Below, piece by piece: positions 40,488 through 48,676 of a stretch of DNA of 64,000 nucleotides; position 1 is the first letter of the stretch; each line of letters begins with the position of its first letter. Source of the DNA: Venatoribacter pacificus (GTDB taxonomy: Bacteria > Pseudomonadota > Gammaproteobacteria > Pseudomonadales > Oceanobacteraceae). The translations under genes were made by a program, and so were the position numbers. The stretch is taken from contig NZ_JAOANI010000005.1 of NCBI RefSeq assembly GCF_025318105.1, positions 1-64,000 on the forward strand, written 5' to 3'. Below the pieces are notes generated by a model. That model saw nothing but the letters and a program-made list of their open reading frames with translations, did no database searches and was not told the DNA's origin.

Positions 40488-40532
40488 TCTATATCAAAAA
40501 AAATTGATATAGATTTGCAGTGCGTCTACACT
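40488..40532 (+). promoter_or_regulatory. sahR promoter with ArsR-type operator; leaderless start predicted
   Basis: A perfect 10-base inverted repeat TCTATATCAA (40488-40497) - AAAAAA - TTGATATAGA (40504-40513). Its right arm contains a -35 TTGATA (40504-40509); a 17-base spacer leads to -10 TACACT (40527-40532). Transcription should begin at about 40539-40540, exactly at the sahR ATG, and no ribosome site precedes that ATG. The regulator probably represses itself and the downstream genes here. Confidence 0.72.
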
Positions 40533-40539
40533 GCCCGTC

Positions 40540-41568
40540 ATGAATACAACGGCCCTCAATCCGGAATTACCCATCGCAGCCGACATGAGCCTGCAATCAT
40601 TGGCGCGTGCGGCTAAAGCCGCTGGTGATCCATTGCGTATGAGTATTCTGCAATTACTGGGTCAGGGGGCGTTTGGTGTGCTGGAGTTATGCCAGGTGTT
40701 TGGCATCAAACAATCAGCCATGAGCCACCATTTAAAGGTGTTGGCCCAGGCCGGACTGGTAAGCAGCCAGCGCGAAGGCAACAGTATTTTTTATCGTCGT
40801 CCACTGCTGACAGCCGATGACCACTGGAGCCGCTGGCTGAAGTCGCTGTTCACCGCCATTGATGCCGCCACCTCCGAGCTGAACAGCCACGCAGTTGAGC
40901 AGGTATTGAGCGAACGCGCTGAAGCCTGCGCGGAATTCTTTGCCCGCCATGCCGGTGATTTTAAAGAACAGCAGGATCTGATTGCATCATGGGATCAGTA
41001 TGGTGACGCCCTGACGACCATTCTTGCCTCACTGACCGCACAGGCAGGAAAAGCCGCCAACACTGGCTACGCTCTGGAAATTGGTCCGGGTGAGGGCGCG
41101 TTTTTACCGCAACTGGCCCGCTGCTTCGGCGCAGTTGCCGCGCTGGATATCTCGCCGGATATGCTCAGCAAAGCGCAGCAGACGGTCAGCCGTGAAGGGC
41201 TGCAGAATGTCCGTTGTGTATTAGGGGATACCAGTACATTGCGGGCAGAACAAGACGGCCGGTTTGATTTTGCCGTCGCCAATATGGTGCTGCACCACGT
41301 GCCGGCACCGAAAACGATTTTCACCGATGTCGCTCAGCTGTTGCGCGATGGCGGTACGTTGCTGGTCACCGACCTGTGTCGTCACGAGCAGGTCTGGGCC
41401 AGAGAATCCTGCGGCGATTTATGGCTGGGATTCGAGCCAGCGGATTTATCCGCCTGGGCGCAGGAAGCTGGCCTGAGTGAAGGCCAGAGTCAGTTTTTAG
41501 GATTAAGGAACGGGTTTCAGATTCAGTTCCGTTTGTTTTACCGCGCAGCAGTTAACGGCCGGAAGTAA
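40540..41568 (+). CDS. sahR: ArsR-family regulator fused to a SAM-dependent methyltransferase domain (SahR-like)
   Basis: A 342-residue protein: N-terminal winged helix of ArsR type (about 20-100; AAGDPLRMSILQLLGQGAFGVLELCQVFGIKQSAMSHHLKVLAQAGLV) and a C-terminal class I methyltransferase fold (about 165-300) with motif I LEIGPGEGAFLPQLA and ALDISPDMLSKAQ. This architecture next to metK, ahcY and metF is that of SahR, a regulator of the S-adenosylhomocysteine cycle described in Proteobacteria; the methyltransferase domain is thought to sense SAH/SAM rather than catalyse. It appears to head the operon. The cognate operator overlaps its -35. Confidence 0.85.
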   Translation: MNTTALNPELPIAADMSLQSLARAAKAAGDPLRMSILQLLGQGAFGVLELCQVFGIKQSAMSHHLKVLAQAGLVSSQREGNSIFYRRPLLTADDHWSRWLKSLFTAIDAATSELNSHAVEQVLSERAEACAEFFARHAGDFKEQQDLIASWDQYGDALTTILASLTAQAGKAANTGYALEIGPGEGAFLPQLARCFGAVAALDISPDMLSKAQQTVSREGLQNVRCVLGDTSTLRAEQDGRFDFAVANMVLHHVPAPKTIFTDVAQLLRDGGTLLVTDLCRHEQVWARESCGDLWLGFEPADLSAWAQEAGLSEGQSQFLGLRNGFQIQFRLFYRAAVNGRK

Positions 41569-41610
41569 CGGCTGAAACCCGCGCGCTAACCATTATCAAG
41601 AGGGCTTACT

Positions 41611-42822
41611 ATGAGCGAATATTCGATTTTTACCTCCGAGTCGGTGTCTGAAGGCCACCCGGATAAAGTTGCCGATCAGATTTCAGATGCCGTACTGGAT
41701 GCGATTATTGCCCGCGACCCATACGCCCGCGTTGCGGTTGAGACTCTGGTAAAAACCGGTATGGCCGTGGTTGCTGGTGAAGTGACCACCTCCTGCTATG
41801 TTGACCTCGAAGACATCGTGCGTGATGTGATTACCGGTATCGGCTACAACAGCTCTGACGTTGGCTTTGATGGCCAGACCTGTGCGGTTCTGAACGGCAT
41901 TGGTAAGCAGTCAGTCGATATTAACCAGGGCGTTGACCGTGCTAAGCCTGAAGATCAGGGCGCCGGTGATCAGGGCCTGATGTTCGGTTATGCCACCAAC
42001 GAAACCCCAAGCCTGATGCCAGCGCCGGTGTACTACGCTCACCTGCTGGTACAGCGCCAGGCAGAATTGCGCCGTAATGGTACCCTGCCGTGGCTGCGTC
42101 CGGATGCCAAATCTCAGGTCACCATTAACTGGGAAAGCGGTTCACCCAAAGTAGACGCCGTCGTTCTGTCGACCCAGCATGACCCGAGCATCAGCCTCGA
42201 AGACCTGCGCGAAGCCGTGCTGGAAAACATTATCAAGCACGTACTGCCAGAAGAATGGCTGCACGCTGACACCCTGTATCACATCAACCCGACCGGTAAC
42301 TTCGTGATTGGCGGTCCGGTGGGCGACTGTGGTCTGACCGGCCGAAAAATCATTGTTGATACTTACGGCGGCATGGCGCGTCACGGTGGCGGTGCATTCT
42401 CTGGCAAAGACCCATCCAAGGTTGACCGCTCAGCCGCGTACATGGGCCGTTATGTCGCCAAAAACGTGGTGGCAGCCGGTCTGGCTGACCGTTGTGAAAT
42501 TCAGGTGTCTTATGCCATCGGTGTGGCTGAGCCAACGTCTATTTCGGTCAATACCTTCAGCACCGGCAAGGTATCGGATATCGAACTGGCGAAAATCATC
42601 CGTTCCGTATTCGATCTGCGTCCGTACGCCATCCAGAACCAGCTGGAACTGCTGAACCCGATGTATCAGCTGACGGCCGCCTATGGCCACTTCGGTCGCG
42701 AGCCGTTCGAAACCAGCTACACCTATAAAGAAAACGGCGAAGAGAAAACCAAAACCTTCACCGCTTTCACCTGGGAACGTACCGACAAAGTCGACGCCCT
42801 GAAAGCAGCGGCTGGCCTCTGA
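41611..42822 (+). CDS. metK: S-adenosylmethionine synthetase
   Basis: Cytoplasmic enzyme that makes SAM from ATP and methionine; 403 residues. FTSESVSEGHPDKVADQISDAVLDA, GAGDQGLMFGYA (the conserved methionine/ATP loop) and GGGAFSGKDPSKVDRSAAYMGRYVAKNVVAAG (P-loop-like) are diagnostic. It follows sahR by 42 bases with no promoter seen between, so it is likely under SahR control. Confidence 0.98.
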   Translation: MSEYSIFTSESVSEGHPDKVADQISDAVLDAIIARDPYARVAVETLVKTGMAVVAGEVTTSCYVDLEDIVRDVITGIGYNSSDVGFDGQTCAVLNGIGKQSVDINQGVDRAKPEDQGAGDQGLMFGYATNETPSLMPAPVYYAHLLVQRQAELRRNGTLPWLRPDAKSQVTINWESGSPKVDAVVLSTQHDPSISLEDLREAVLENIIKHVLPEEWLHADTLYHINPTGNFVIGGPVGDCGLTGRKIIVDTYGGMARHGGGAFSGKDPSKVDRSAAYMGRYVAKNVVAAGLADRCEIQVSYAIGVAEPTSISVNTFSTGKVSDIELAKIIRSVFDLRPYAIQNQLELLNPMYQLTAAYGHFGREPFETSYTYKENGEEKTKTFTAFTWERTDKVDALKAAAGL

Positions 42823-42841
42823 GCTAACGTACACATTTAAC

Positions 42842-42891
42842 GTAGGGTGGGCATTGCCCACCACAACTCTGGTGGGCTGTGCCCACCCTAC
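42842..42891. repeat. GTAGGGTGGGCA palindromic repeat in the ahcY leader
   Basis: Outer arms GTAGGGTGGGCA (42842-42853) and TGCCCACCCTAC (42880-42891) enclose inner arms TGCCCACCA (42855-42863) and TGGTGGGC (42870-42877). This sequence type is a dispersed repeat known from many bacterial genomes. It fills most of the 85-base metK-ahcY gap, ends seven bases before the GGAG ribosome site region, and would form a strong stem in the mRNA. Confidence 0.8.
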
Positions 42892-42907
42892 AGATAGCGG
42901 AGAAAGT

Positions 42908-44290
42908 ATGAGCACATTCACCGATTACAAAGTTGCCGATATGTCCCTGGCCGACTGGGGCCGTAAAGAAATCAAAATCGCTGAAAGCGAAATGCCGGCG
43001 CTGATGGCGCTGCGCCGTAAGTACAGCGAGTCCAAGCCATTGGCTGGTGCGAAGATCATGGGCTGTATCCACATGACCATTCAGACCGCTGTTCTGATCG
43101 AAACCCTGATTGATCTGGGTGCCGATGTGCGCTGGTCTTCGTGCAACATTTTCTCTACTCAGGATCACGCCGCCGCAGCCATTGCTGCAGCGGGTATTCC
43201 GGTATTCGCCTGGAAAGGTGAAACCGAAGAAGAATTCCTGTGGTGTATCGAGCAGACCATTCTGGCGGAAAAAGACGGCAGCACCCCATGGGATGCCAAC
43301 ATGATTCTGGATGACGGCGGCGACCTGACAGAGATGGTTCACGCCAAATACCCGGCCATGCTGAACAGCATCCACGGTATTTCTGAAGAGACCACCACCG
43401 GTGTTCACCGTCTGCTGGAAATGTTGGCCAAAGGCGAGCTGAAAGTACCGGCGATCAACGTCAACGATGCCGTGACCAAGTCTAAAAACGACAACAAGTA
43501 CGGCTGCCGTCACTCCCTGAACGACGCCATCAAACGCGGTACCGACCACCTGCTGAGTGGTAAAAAAGCACTGGTTATTGGTTACGGCGATGTGGGTAAA
43601 GGTTCTGCCGCATCTCTGCGTCAGGAAGGCATGATTGTTAAAGTCACCGAATGCGATCCAATCTGTGCCATGCAGGCCTGTATGGATGGCTACGAAGTGG
43701 TTTCTCCTTTCAATGGCGGCATCAACACCGGCACCGCCGAAGGCATCAACAAAACCTTGCTGGCCAACACCGATCTGCTGGTCACCACCACCGGTAACGT
43801 CAACGTCTGCGACCAGCACATGCTGGCGGCTCTGAAGTCCGGTGCGGTGGTGTGTAACATCGGCCACTTCGATAACGAAATCGACACCGCATTCATGCGT
43901 AAAAACTGGGAGTGGGAAGAGATCAAGCCACAGGTACACAAGGTTTACCGTGACAAAGCCGCTGACGACCATCTGCTGCTGCTGTCTGAAGGTCGCCTGG
44001 TTAACCTGGGCAACGCTACCGGTCACCCGTCACGCATCATGGATGGTTCTTTCGCCAACCAGGTTCTGGCGCAGATTTATCTGTACGAGCGTAAGTTCGC
44101 CAGCATGATGGAAGCCGAAAAAGCCGAAAGCGTGTACGTGAAAGTACTGCCGAAAAAACTGGACGAAGAAGTGGCCAAAGACATGGTGGAAGGCTTCGGT
44201 GGTGTGATCACCCAGCTGACCCCGGCGCAGGCAAAATACATCAACGTACCGGTTGATGGCCCGTTCAAGCCAGAAGCGTACAAGTATTAA
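42908..44290 (+). CDS. ahcY: S-adenosylhomocysteine hydrolase
   Basis: NAD-dependent enzyme splitting SAH into adenosine and homocysteine; 460 residues. VADMSLADWGRKEIKIAESEMPALMALR, the NAD loop GYGDVGKGSAASLR, and the C-terminal GPFKPEAYKY ending are conserved. The frame opens at 42854, but those codons read through the palindromic repeat; ATG 42908, with GGAG just upstream, matches homologues. It sits between metK and metF, completing the methyl cycle. Confidence 0.97.
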   Translation: MSTFTDYKVADMSLADWGRKEIKIAESEMPALMALRRKYSESKPLAGAKIMGCIHMTIQTAVLIETLIDLGADVRWSSCNIFSTQDHAAAAIAAAGIPVFAWKGETEEEFLWCIEQTILAEKDGSTPWDANMILDDGGDLTEMVHAKYPAMLNSIHGISEETTTGVHRLLEMLAKGELKVPAINVNDAVTKSKNDNKYGCRHSLNDAIKRGTDHLLSGKKALVIGYGDVGKGSAASLRQEGMIVKVTECDPICAMQACMDGYEVVSPFNGGINTGTAEGINKTLLANTDLLVTTTGNVNVCDQHMLAALKSGAVVCNIGHFDNEIDTAFMRKNWEWEEIKPQVHKVYRDKAADDHLLLLSEGRLVNLGNATGHPSRIMDGSFANQVLAQIYLYERKFASMMEAEKAESVYVKVLPKKLDEEVAKDMVEGFGGVITQLTPAQAKYINVPVDGPFKPEAYKY

Positions 44291-44415
44291 TAACTCCGCG
44301 GGCTCTGCCCGCGAAAAATACTGAAGTTATAACGGCCACAACAGGCTCAGGGGCTCCGGCCCCTTCCTGCGTCATCGCGAAACAGACGGCAAACGCCGCA
44401 GAATACGAGGTCAGC
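44291..44415 (+). other. structured metF leader
   Basis: Two hairpins: CGCGGGC-TCT-GCCCGCG (44297-44313) and GGGGC-TCCG-GCCCC (44350-44363). Neither is followed by a U tract, so they are not standard terminators. SAH riboswitches can precede metF or ahcY, but the conserved core of that riboswitch could not be matched here. Confidence 0.4.
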
Positions 44416-45240
44416 ATGACCACTTTAAGTTTTGAGTTTTTCCCGACCCAGACCGAGGAAGGCACCAGCCGGGTTCTCGCCGTACGCGATGAACTGGCGG
44501 CGTTTAATCCGGAGTTTTTCTCGGTCACCTACGGTGCCGGTGGTTCCACCCGTGGCCGTACCTTTTCGATGGTCGAAGCCATTCAGCAACGGGGCATTGC
44601 CGCCGCGCCGCATTTATCCTGTGTTGGTGACAGCACCGCCGATTTGCGTGACCTGCTGCAACGCTATCAGGCGCTGGGCATTAACCGCATTGTCACCCTG
44701 CGTGGCGACCTGCCATCCGGCTCCGGCCTGGCCAGCAGCGAACTGCGTTACGCCAACGAACTGGTGGAATTTATCCGCAAGGAAACCGGCGACCATTTCA
44801 CCCTTGAAGTGGCGGCTTACCCGGAAATGCATCCGCAGGCGAGCAGCTTTGAGAAAGATTTGGAAAACTTTGTACGCAAAGTAAAAGCGGGCGCCGACAG
44901 CGCCATTACCCAGTACTTTTTCAACGCCGACAGCTACTTCCATTTTGTTGATCGCGTGCGCGCGATGGGCGTGGACATCCCGATTATTCCGGGCATTATG
45001 CCGATCACCAATTACAGCAAGCTGGCGCGTTTTTCCGACAGCTGTGGTGCCGAAATTCCACGCTGGATCCGCAAGCAGCTGGAAGCCTACGGCGACGACA
45101 GCGACAGCATTGTGAAATTCGGTGAAGAAGTGGTTACCGACATGTGCCGTCGCCTGCTTGATGGCGGTGCACCAGGTCTGCATTTTTACACCCTGAATCA
45201 GGCTAAACCGAGCCTAGCGGTGTGGAAGAATCTGATCTGA
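44416..45240 (+). CDS. metF: methylenetetrahydrofolate reductase
   Basis: FAD enzyme that reduces 5,10-methylene-THF to 5-methyl-THF for methionine synthesis; 274 residues. SFEFFPTQTEEG at the start carries the catalytic glutamate; FSVTYGAGGSTRGRT, RGDLPSG, AAYPEMHPQA, ITQYFFNADSYFHFVDR and GIMPITNYSKL are all family motifs. Last gene of the sahR-metK-ahcY-metF set, closed by a terminator 10 bases on. Confidence 0.97.
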   Translation: MTTLSFEFFPTQTEEGTSRVLAVRDELAAFNPEFFSVTYGAGGSTRGRTFSMVEAIQQRGIAAAPHLSCVGDSTADLRDLLQRYQALGINRIVTLRGDLPSGSGLASSELRYANELVEFIRKETGDHFTLEVAAYPEMHPQASSFEKDLENFVRKVKAGADSAITQYFFNADSYFHFVDRVRAMGVDIPIIPGIMPITNYSKLARFSDSCGAEIPRWIRKQLEAYGDDSDSIVKFGEEVVTDMCRRLLDGGAPGLHFYTLNQAKPSLAVWKNLI

Positions 45241-45250
45241 TGCTTTCCTG

Positions 45251-45275
45251 CTCAGCCGTTTTTCGGCTGAGCTTT
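45251..45275 (+). terminator. Rho-independent terminator after metF
   Basis: CTCAGCCG-TTTTT-CGGCTGAG followed by CTTTT. Eight perfect pairs with a short U tract. It ends the SAM-cycle operon. Confidence 0.88.
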
Positions 45276-45285
45276 TACATTATTC

Positions 45286-45391
45286 GGTCAGTTATCACTA
45301 AACCCGCCCATCAGGAGTACTTTTCTCTGCGGGTACGGAGAAAAACTCCCCCACAACAGGCTGGATTCCTTTAGTGTGAGCAGTCCCTGAG
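45286..45391. mobile_element. MITE-like element B, short derivative of element A
   Basis: The right part (45337-45391) aligns with the right end of element A: GAGAAAAACT, then CAGGCTGGATTC, then TTAGTGTGAGCAGTCCCTG against TTAGTGTTAACAGACCCTG. The left end GGTCAGTTATCACTAA is a diverged inverse of the same end. At about 106 bases it looks like an internal deletion. It lies between the metF terminator and the first gene of the glycan locus, ending 31 bases before that gene. Confidence 0.6.
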
Positions 45392-45422
45392 ATACACTCT
45401 GCGGCTGATCTGAGGAGTCAGC

Positions 45423-46556
45423 ATGAAAATCGCCTTCTTCGCCGCCCGGCGTATTCACCAGCAATATTTCGACCGCCTCTGCCACAGCCTGCAGGTGCAG
45501 GATACCGATGCCTGCGTTATCTGGCATAAATCCCTGTGGCTTGATTTGCGCTGGCTTACCCAGATTCCCGGCTCCCATGCAGAGCTGGCTCAGGTAGTGG
45601 ACGATCATCTGTGTGAGAAGAAGAACAGCCGTAAAGGACGCAGCCGCAGCGCCGGCTACTGGCGTAATTTCCGCCGGGTAAAACTGGCCGAAGCACATCT
45701 GCTGTTTGCCATTTACCGCCAGTCACTGAAAAACAGCAAAGCCAGCCATATGGTGTTATGGAACGGTCTGAAATTCCGCCAGGGGGTTGTGATTGCCGCG
45801 GCAGAGTCACTGGGCATCAAAGTACTGGTCATGGAAAACGGTCTGCTGCCGGGTATGACCACCCTCGACCGTCAGGGCGTTAACTTCCTCAATTCGGTAC
45901 CGCGCGATCCGGCGTTTTTTATTGCCCAGTCCGACAACAGCAACCTGCCACATGAGCCTGTTCCCGAGCGTCCGGATGACCTGCCCCAGCATTACATCTT
46001 TGTTCCGTTCCAGGTGAATACCGACAGTCAGGTTGTGCTGTTTTCCCCCTGGCTGCAGGATATGTTCGCCCTCACCGAGGCCTTGCTTACCGCTGAAAAA
46101 AAACTGGGTGAAAAAATGCCCTGCGTGGTGCTGAAAACCCATCCGGCCTGCGATCAGGATTACAGCGAACTGGCACAGCAATTAACTGCAAAGTCGCGCA
46201 AAATTCAGCTGCGTACCAGTGGCGATACCCGCGCGCTGATTGCCCATGCCGATGCCGTTGCCACGATTAATTCCACCGTGGGCGTCGAAGCCATTATCGC
46301 CAATATCAATACACTGGTGCTGGGTCAGGCATTTTATAATCTGCCCGGCCTGACGCTCAGCGCACAAAGTCAGGACGAACTGGAACTGCAACTGCTGCAG
46401 CTGGCGCACTTCAGTCCTAACCCGACCATCCGCCAGGGCTTTCTGAGCTACCTGAAGAACCATTACCAGATTCCGGGACGCTGGCAGGATGCCGACGATG
46501 CGCATCTTCAGGCCGCCTGTGCGCACCTGTTGCGCGAGGTAAAAGCCCTTGGCTAA
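45423..46556 (+). CDS. capsule polysaccharide synthesis-type glycosyltransferase (KpsS/Capsule_synth-like)
   Basis: A 377-residue protein of the Capsule_synth family, whose KpsC/KpsS members are CMP-Kdo-dependent transferases. Motifs are VLVMENGLLPGMTTLDRQGVNF (acidic-x-Gly loop), YIFVPFQVNTDSQV, VVLKTHPACDQDY (HP motif) and ATINSTVGVEAI (Ser/Thr motif). Ribosome site GAGGAG precedes the ATG. It opens the rightward glycan unit, directly after MITE B, and overlaps the next gene by eight bases. It is about the size of the single-domain KpsS rather than KpsC. Acceptor and sugar are unknown. Confidence 0.8.
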   Translation: MKIAFFAARRIHQQYFDRLCHSLQVQDTDACVIWHKSLWLDLRWLTQIPGSHAELAQVVDDHLCEKKNSRKGRSRSAGYWRNFRRVKLAEAHLLFAIYRQSLKNSKASHMVLWNGLKFRQGVVIAAAESLGIKVLVMENGLLPGMTTLDRQGVNFLNSVPRDPAFFIAQSDNSNLPHEPVPERPDDLPQHYIFVPFQVNTDSQVVLFSPWLQDMFALTEALLTAEKKLGEKMPCVVLKTHPACDQDYSELAQQLTAKSRKIQLRTSGDTRALIAHADAVATINSTVGVEAIIANINTLVLGQAFYNLPGLTLSAQSQDELELQLLQLAHFSPNPTIRQGFLSYLKNHYQIPGRWQDADDAHLQAACAHLLREVKALG

Positions 46557-47574
46557 GCACCTGTTTATGGCCTCTACGCCATTCAATGTGCTGACCGCCG
46601 CGATGGTTGCCTTCGAGCTGCCACAAGGCGATGTGGCCGAACTCGGTCTGATTGATCAGACCAGCACCACTGCCACCTTCCGTGAGGCGTTACTGAGCTG
46701 GCAGAACAGTCCGTTCGCGAATATCCGCCTGCTATCAGAAAAGGCGTCCGGTAAAGGCAAACGCCGCCAGCGGCTGCAGGGCTTCCGGCGCATCCGCCAG
46801 TGCCTGCAGGAACTGCAGCCAGACTGGATCTATACCGGCAACGACCGCCGCATTGAATTTCAGTTTGCCATGGCCCACAGCAACGCCCGTGGCGTGTATC
46901 TGGATGATGGCACTTACAGTTATCTGGGGCGCAAAACGCACTGGCTGAAAGACCGGGTGCTGGACAATATGGCCAAGAAAGTGGCCTACGGACGCTGGTG
47001 GAAACAGCCTCCGGCCATCGGCGCCTCGGCCTGGATTGATCACTCGATACTGGCGTTCCCGAATTCCGCCCTGCCGATTCTTAAGAACAAAACCTGCAAG
47101 CCTCTGCCGAATAATCTGCAACGCCCGGAGTTCGCACAACTGGCGCGGATCTGCCTCGGCGAACAGCCTATGACTCTGGGCACGCTCGATGGCTTGCTGT
47201 TGTTGCCGCACAGCTCGGTGATGTCAGATCAGCAGCAAGCACTTGGGCAATGGCTGGATAGCTGTGGTGCAGACATTGCCTACAAGCACCATCCGCGTAC
47301 CAGCAGCGAGCTGCAAAGTGCAGACATGGCGGTCAGGCATTGGCAATTGCCCGCGCGGGCATGGGCGGTGCCTGCCGCCATTCCGATGGAAATGCTGTTA
47401 CCTATGCTGCCACAACACTGTAAAATCAGCGGCGACGTTTCCACCGCGCTGCTGACCGCCAAATGGCTCAGGCCCGAGCTGGACGTCAGTGCGGCGGTGC
47501 GGGCTGATACCGATGCCAGCTGGCAGCAACTGCTGACCACGCTGGGTATCCGGCTGACAACCTCCCCAATCTGA
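46549..47574 (+). CDS. putative sialyltransferase-like GT-B glycosyltransferase, paralogue 1
   Basis: 341 residues. It shows the two short motifs of bacterial GT38/GT52/GT80-like sialyl- and polysialyltransferases: an acidic-acidic-Gly loop (YLDDGTYSYLGRKT) and an HP motif (YKHHPRT). Other signatures shared with the gene at 51750 are FMASTPFNVLTAA, GNDRRIEFQFAM and YGRWWKQPPAIGASAWI. It starts at TTG 46549 with GAGG upstream; the start is supported because the first ten residues line up with the paralogue. No nonulosonate synthesis genes are in the window, so the donor is uncertain; this is a transferase call by motif only. Confidence 0.65.
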   Translation: MAKHLFMASTPFNVLTAAMVAFELPQGDVAELGLIDQTSTTATFREALLSWQNSPFANIRLLSEKASGKGKRRQRLQGFRRIRQCLQELQPDWIYTGNDRRIEFQFAMAHSNARGVYLDDGTYSYLGRKTHWLKDRVLDNMAKKVAYGRWWKQPPAIGASAWIDHSILAFPNSALPILKNKTCKPLPNNLQRPEFAQLARICLGEQPMTLGTLDGLLLLPHSSVMSDQQQALGQWLDSCGADIAYKHHPRTSSELQSADMAVRHWQLPARAWAVPAAIPMEMLLPMLPQHCKISGDVSTALLTAKWLRPELDVSAAVRADTDASWQQLLTTLGIRLTTSPI

Positions 47575-47624
47575 ATGACCGCGTTGCCAACGCAGCGCCA
47601 TTAACGGCTAACACGAAGACCATT

Positions 47625-48551
47625 ATGTTGCATAAAACACTGCAGTACTGGGCACACCGCCTGACCCGCAAAGGGCCGATCCGTTTGGCGATGACACTGC
47701 TGGTGCGTAACGAAATCGATATTATTGAAGACAATATCCGATTCCATGCGGCGCAGGGTGTCGACTGTTTTGCGGTAATGGATAACGGTTCAACCGATGG
47801 TACCCGCGAGCTGCTGGAAACGCTGAAAAGCGAGTTTGACCTGCACGTTATCGACCAGCCAGCGCAGAATTACCAGCAGGCTTTATGGATGACACAGCTG
47901 GCAGAGTACGCACGCACAGCGCTAAAAGCCGATCTGGTGATTTCCAACGATGCCGATGAGTTCTGGCTGGCCGCCGAAGGCACCACTTTAAAAGATCATC
48001 TGCACGCCGATGATTCTGTGATAACACTCAAGCGCCGCAATATGGTGCTGACCGAAGAATGCCAGCAGCCCGGTTACCATTACAGCCAGGCGCAGTACGC
48101 GGTAAAAAATCCGATCCTGTACAGTTCCGACACCCAGATTAATGACACGGCGGTTTCTATGTTGCTGGTAAAAATCAGCCCTAAAACCATCGTCAATCCG
48201 CACGGCCTGATTAAACTCAAGGGCGGTAATCACCGCGCGAAGCATGGCTGGCGTTGGGTAAATGCGCGCGAAGACAGCGGCATTACGGTGTACCACTACC
48301 CGATCCGCAATTATGCTCAGTTCGAAGCCAATATTATTAACCGCCAGCGCTTATTACGCGACACCAATGCGCGCATGGGCGACCATTACCGGCGCTGGGT
48401 AAAACTGTATGAGCAGGGCCTGCTGGAGCAGGAGTTCGGTAAATTTATCCTGTCGGCCAGTGATATTGAGACCACCAGCCGCATCGGCCTGACAGAAAAA
48501 TGCCCTGCCATTGTTAACGCATTTGAACGCAGCCTGAACCGTCCTGTCTGA
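47625..48551 (+). CDS. glycosyltransferase family 2-type (GT-A) protein
   Basis: 308 residues of the Glyco_tranf_2_4/GT92-like type. MTLLVRNEIDIIEDNIRFHAAQGVDCFAVMDNGSTDGTRELL is the nucleotide-sugar fold start and ISNDADEFW the metal-binding DxD. GLIKLKGGNHRAKH and VYHYPIRNYAQFEAN are the acceptor-side motifs of this group. No membrane segment. Likely adds a core or O-chain sugar in the cytoplasm. Confidence 0.82.
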   Translation: MLHKTLQYWAHRLTRKGPIRLAMTLLVRNEIDIIEDNIRFHAAQGVDCFAVMDNGSTDGTRELLETLKSEFDLHVIDQPAQNYQQALWMTQLAEYARTALKADLVISNDADEFWLAAEGTTLKDHLHADDSVITLKRRNMVLTEECQQPGYHYSQAQYAVKNPILYSSDTQINDTAVSMLLVKISPKTIVNPHGLIKLKGGNHRAKHGWRWVNAREDSGITVYHYPIRNYAQFEANIINRQRLLRDTNARMGDHYRRWVKLYEQGLLEQEFGKFILSASDIETTSRIGLTEKCPAIVNAFERSLNRPV

Positions 48552-48676
48552 GGGTGGGACGCTTTGTCCTATATAAAATACTGATGTAACTCCCACGCTT
48601 GCGGCGAACCGCGTTAAAATAGCGTTTCATCCGGATTCGTCCATGGAGTGGAAACGATTATGACGCAGGAGTGTCT

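Noticed and set aside
42854..42907. Longer ahcY start at 42854
   Set aside because: The extra 18 codons read through a palindromic repeat; ATG 42908 has a GGAG site and matches homologous N-termini.
44291..44415. SAH riboswitch before metF
   Set aside because: The hairpins and an AGGCTC stretch are suggestive, but the conserved riboswitch core could not be matched, and a SahR-type regulator already explains control.
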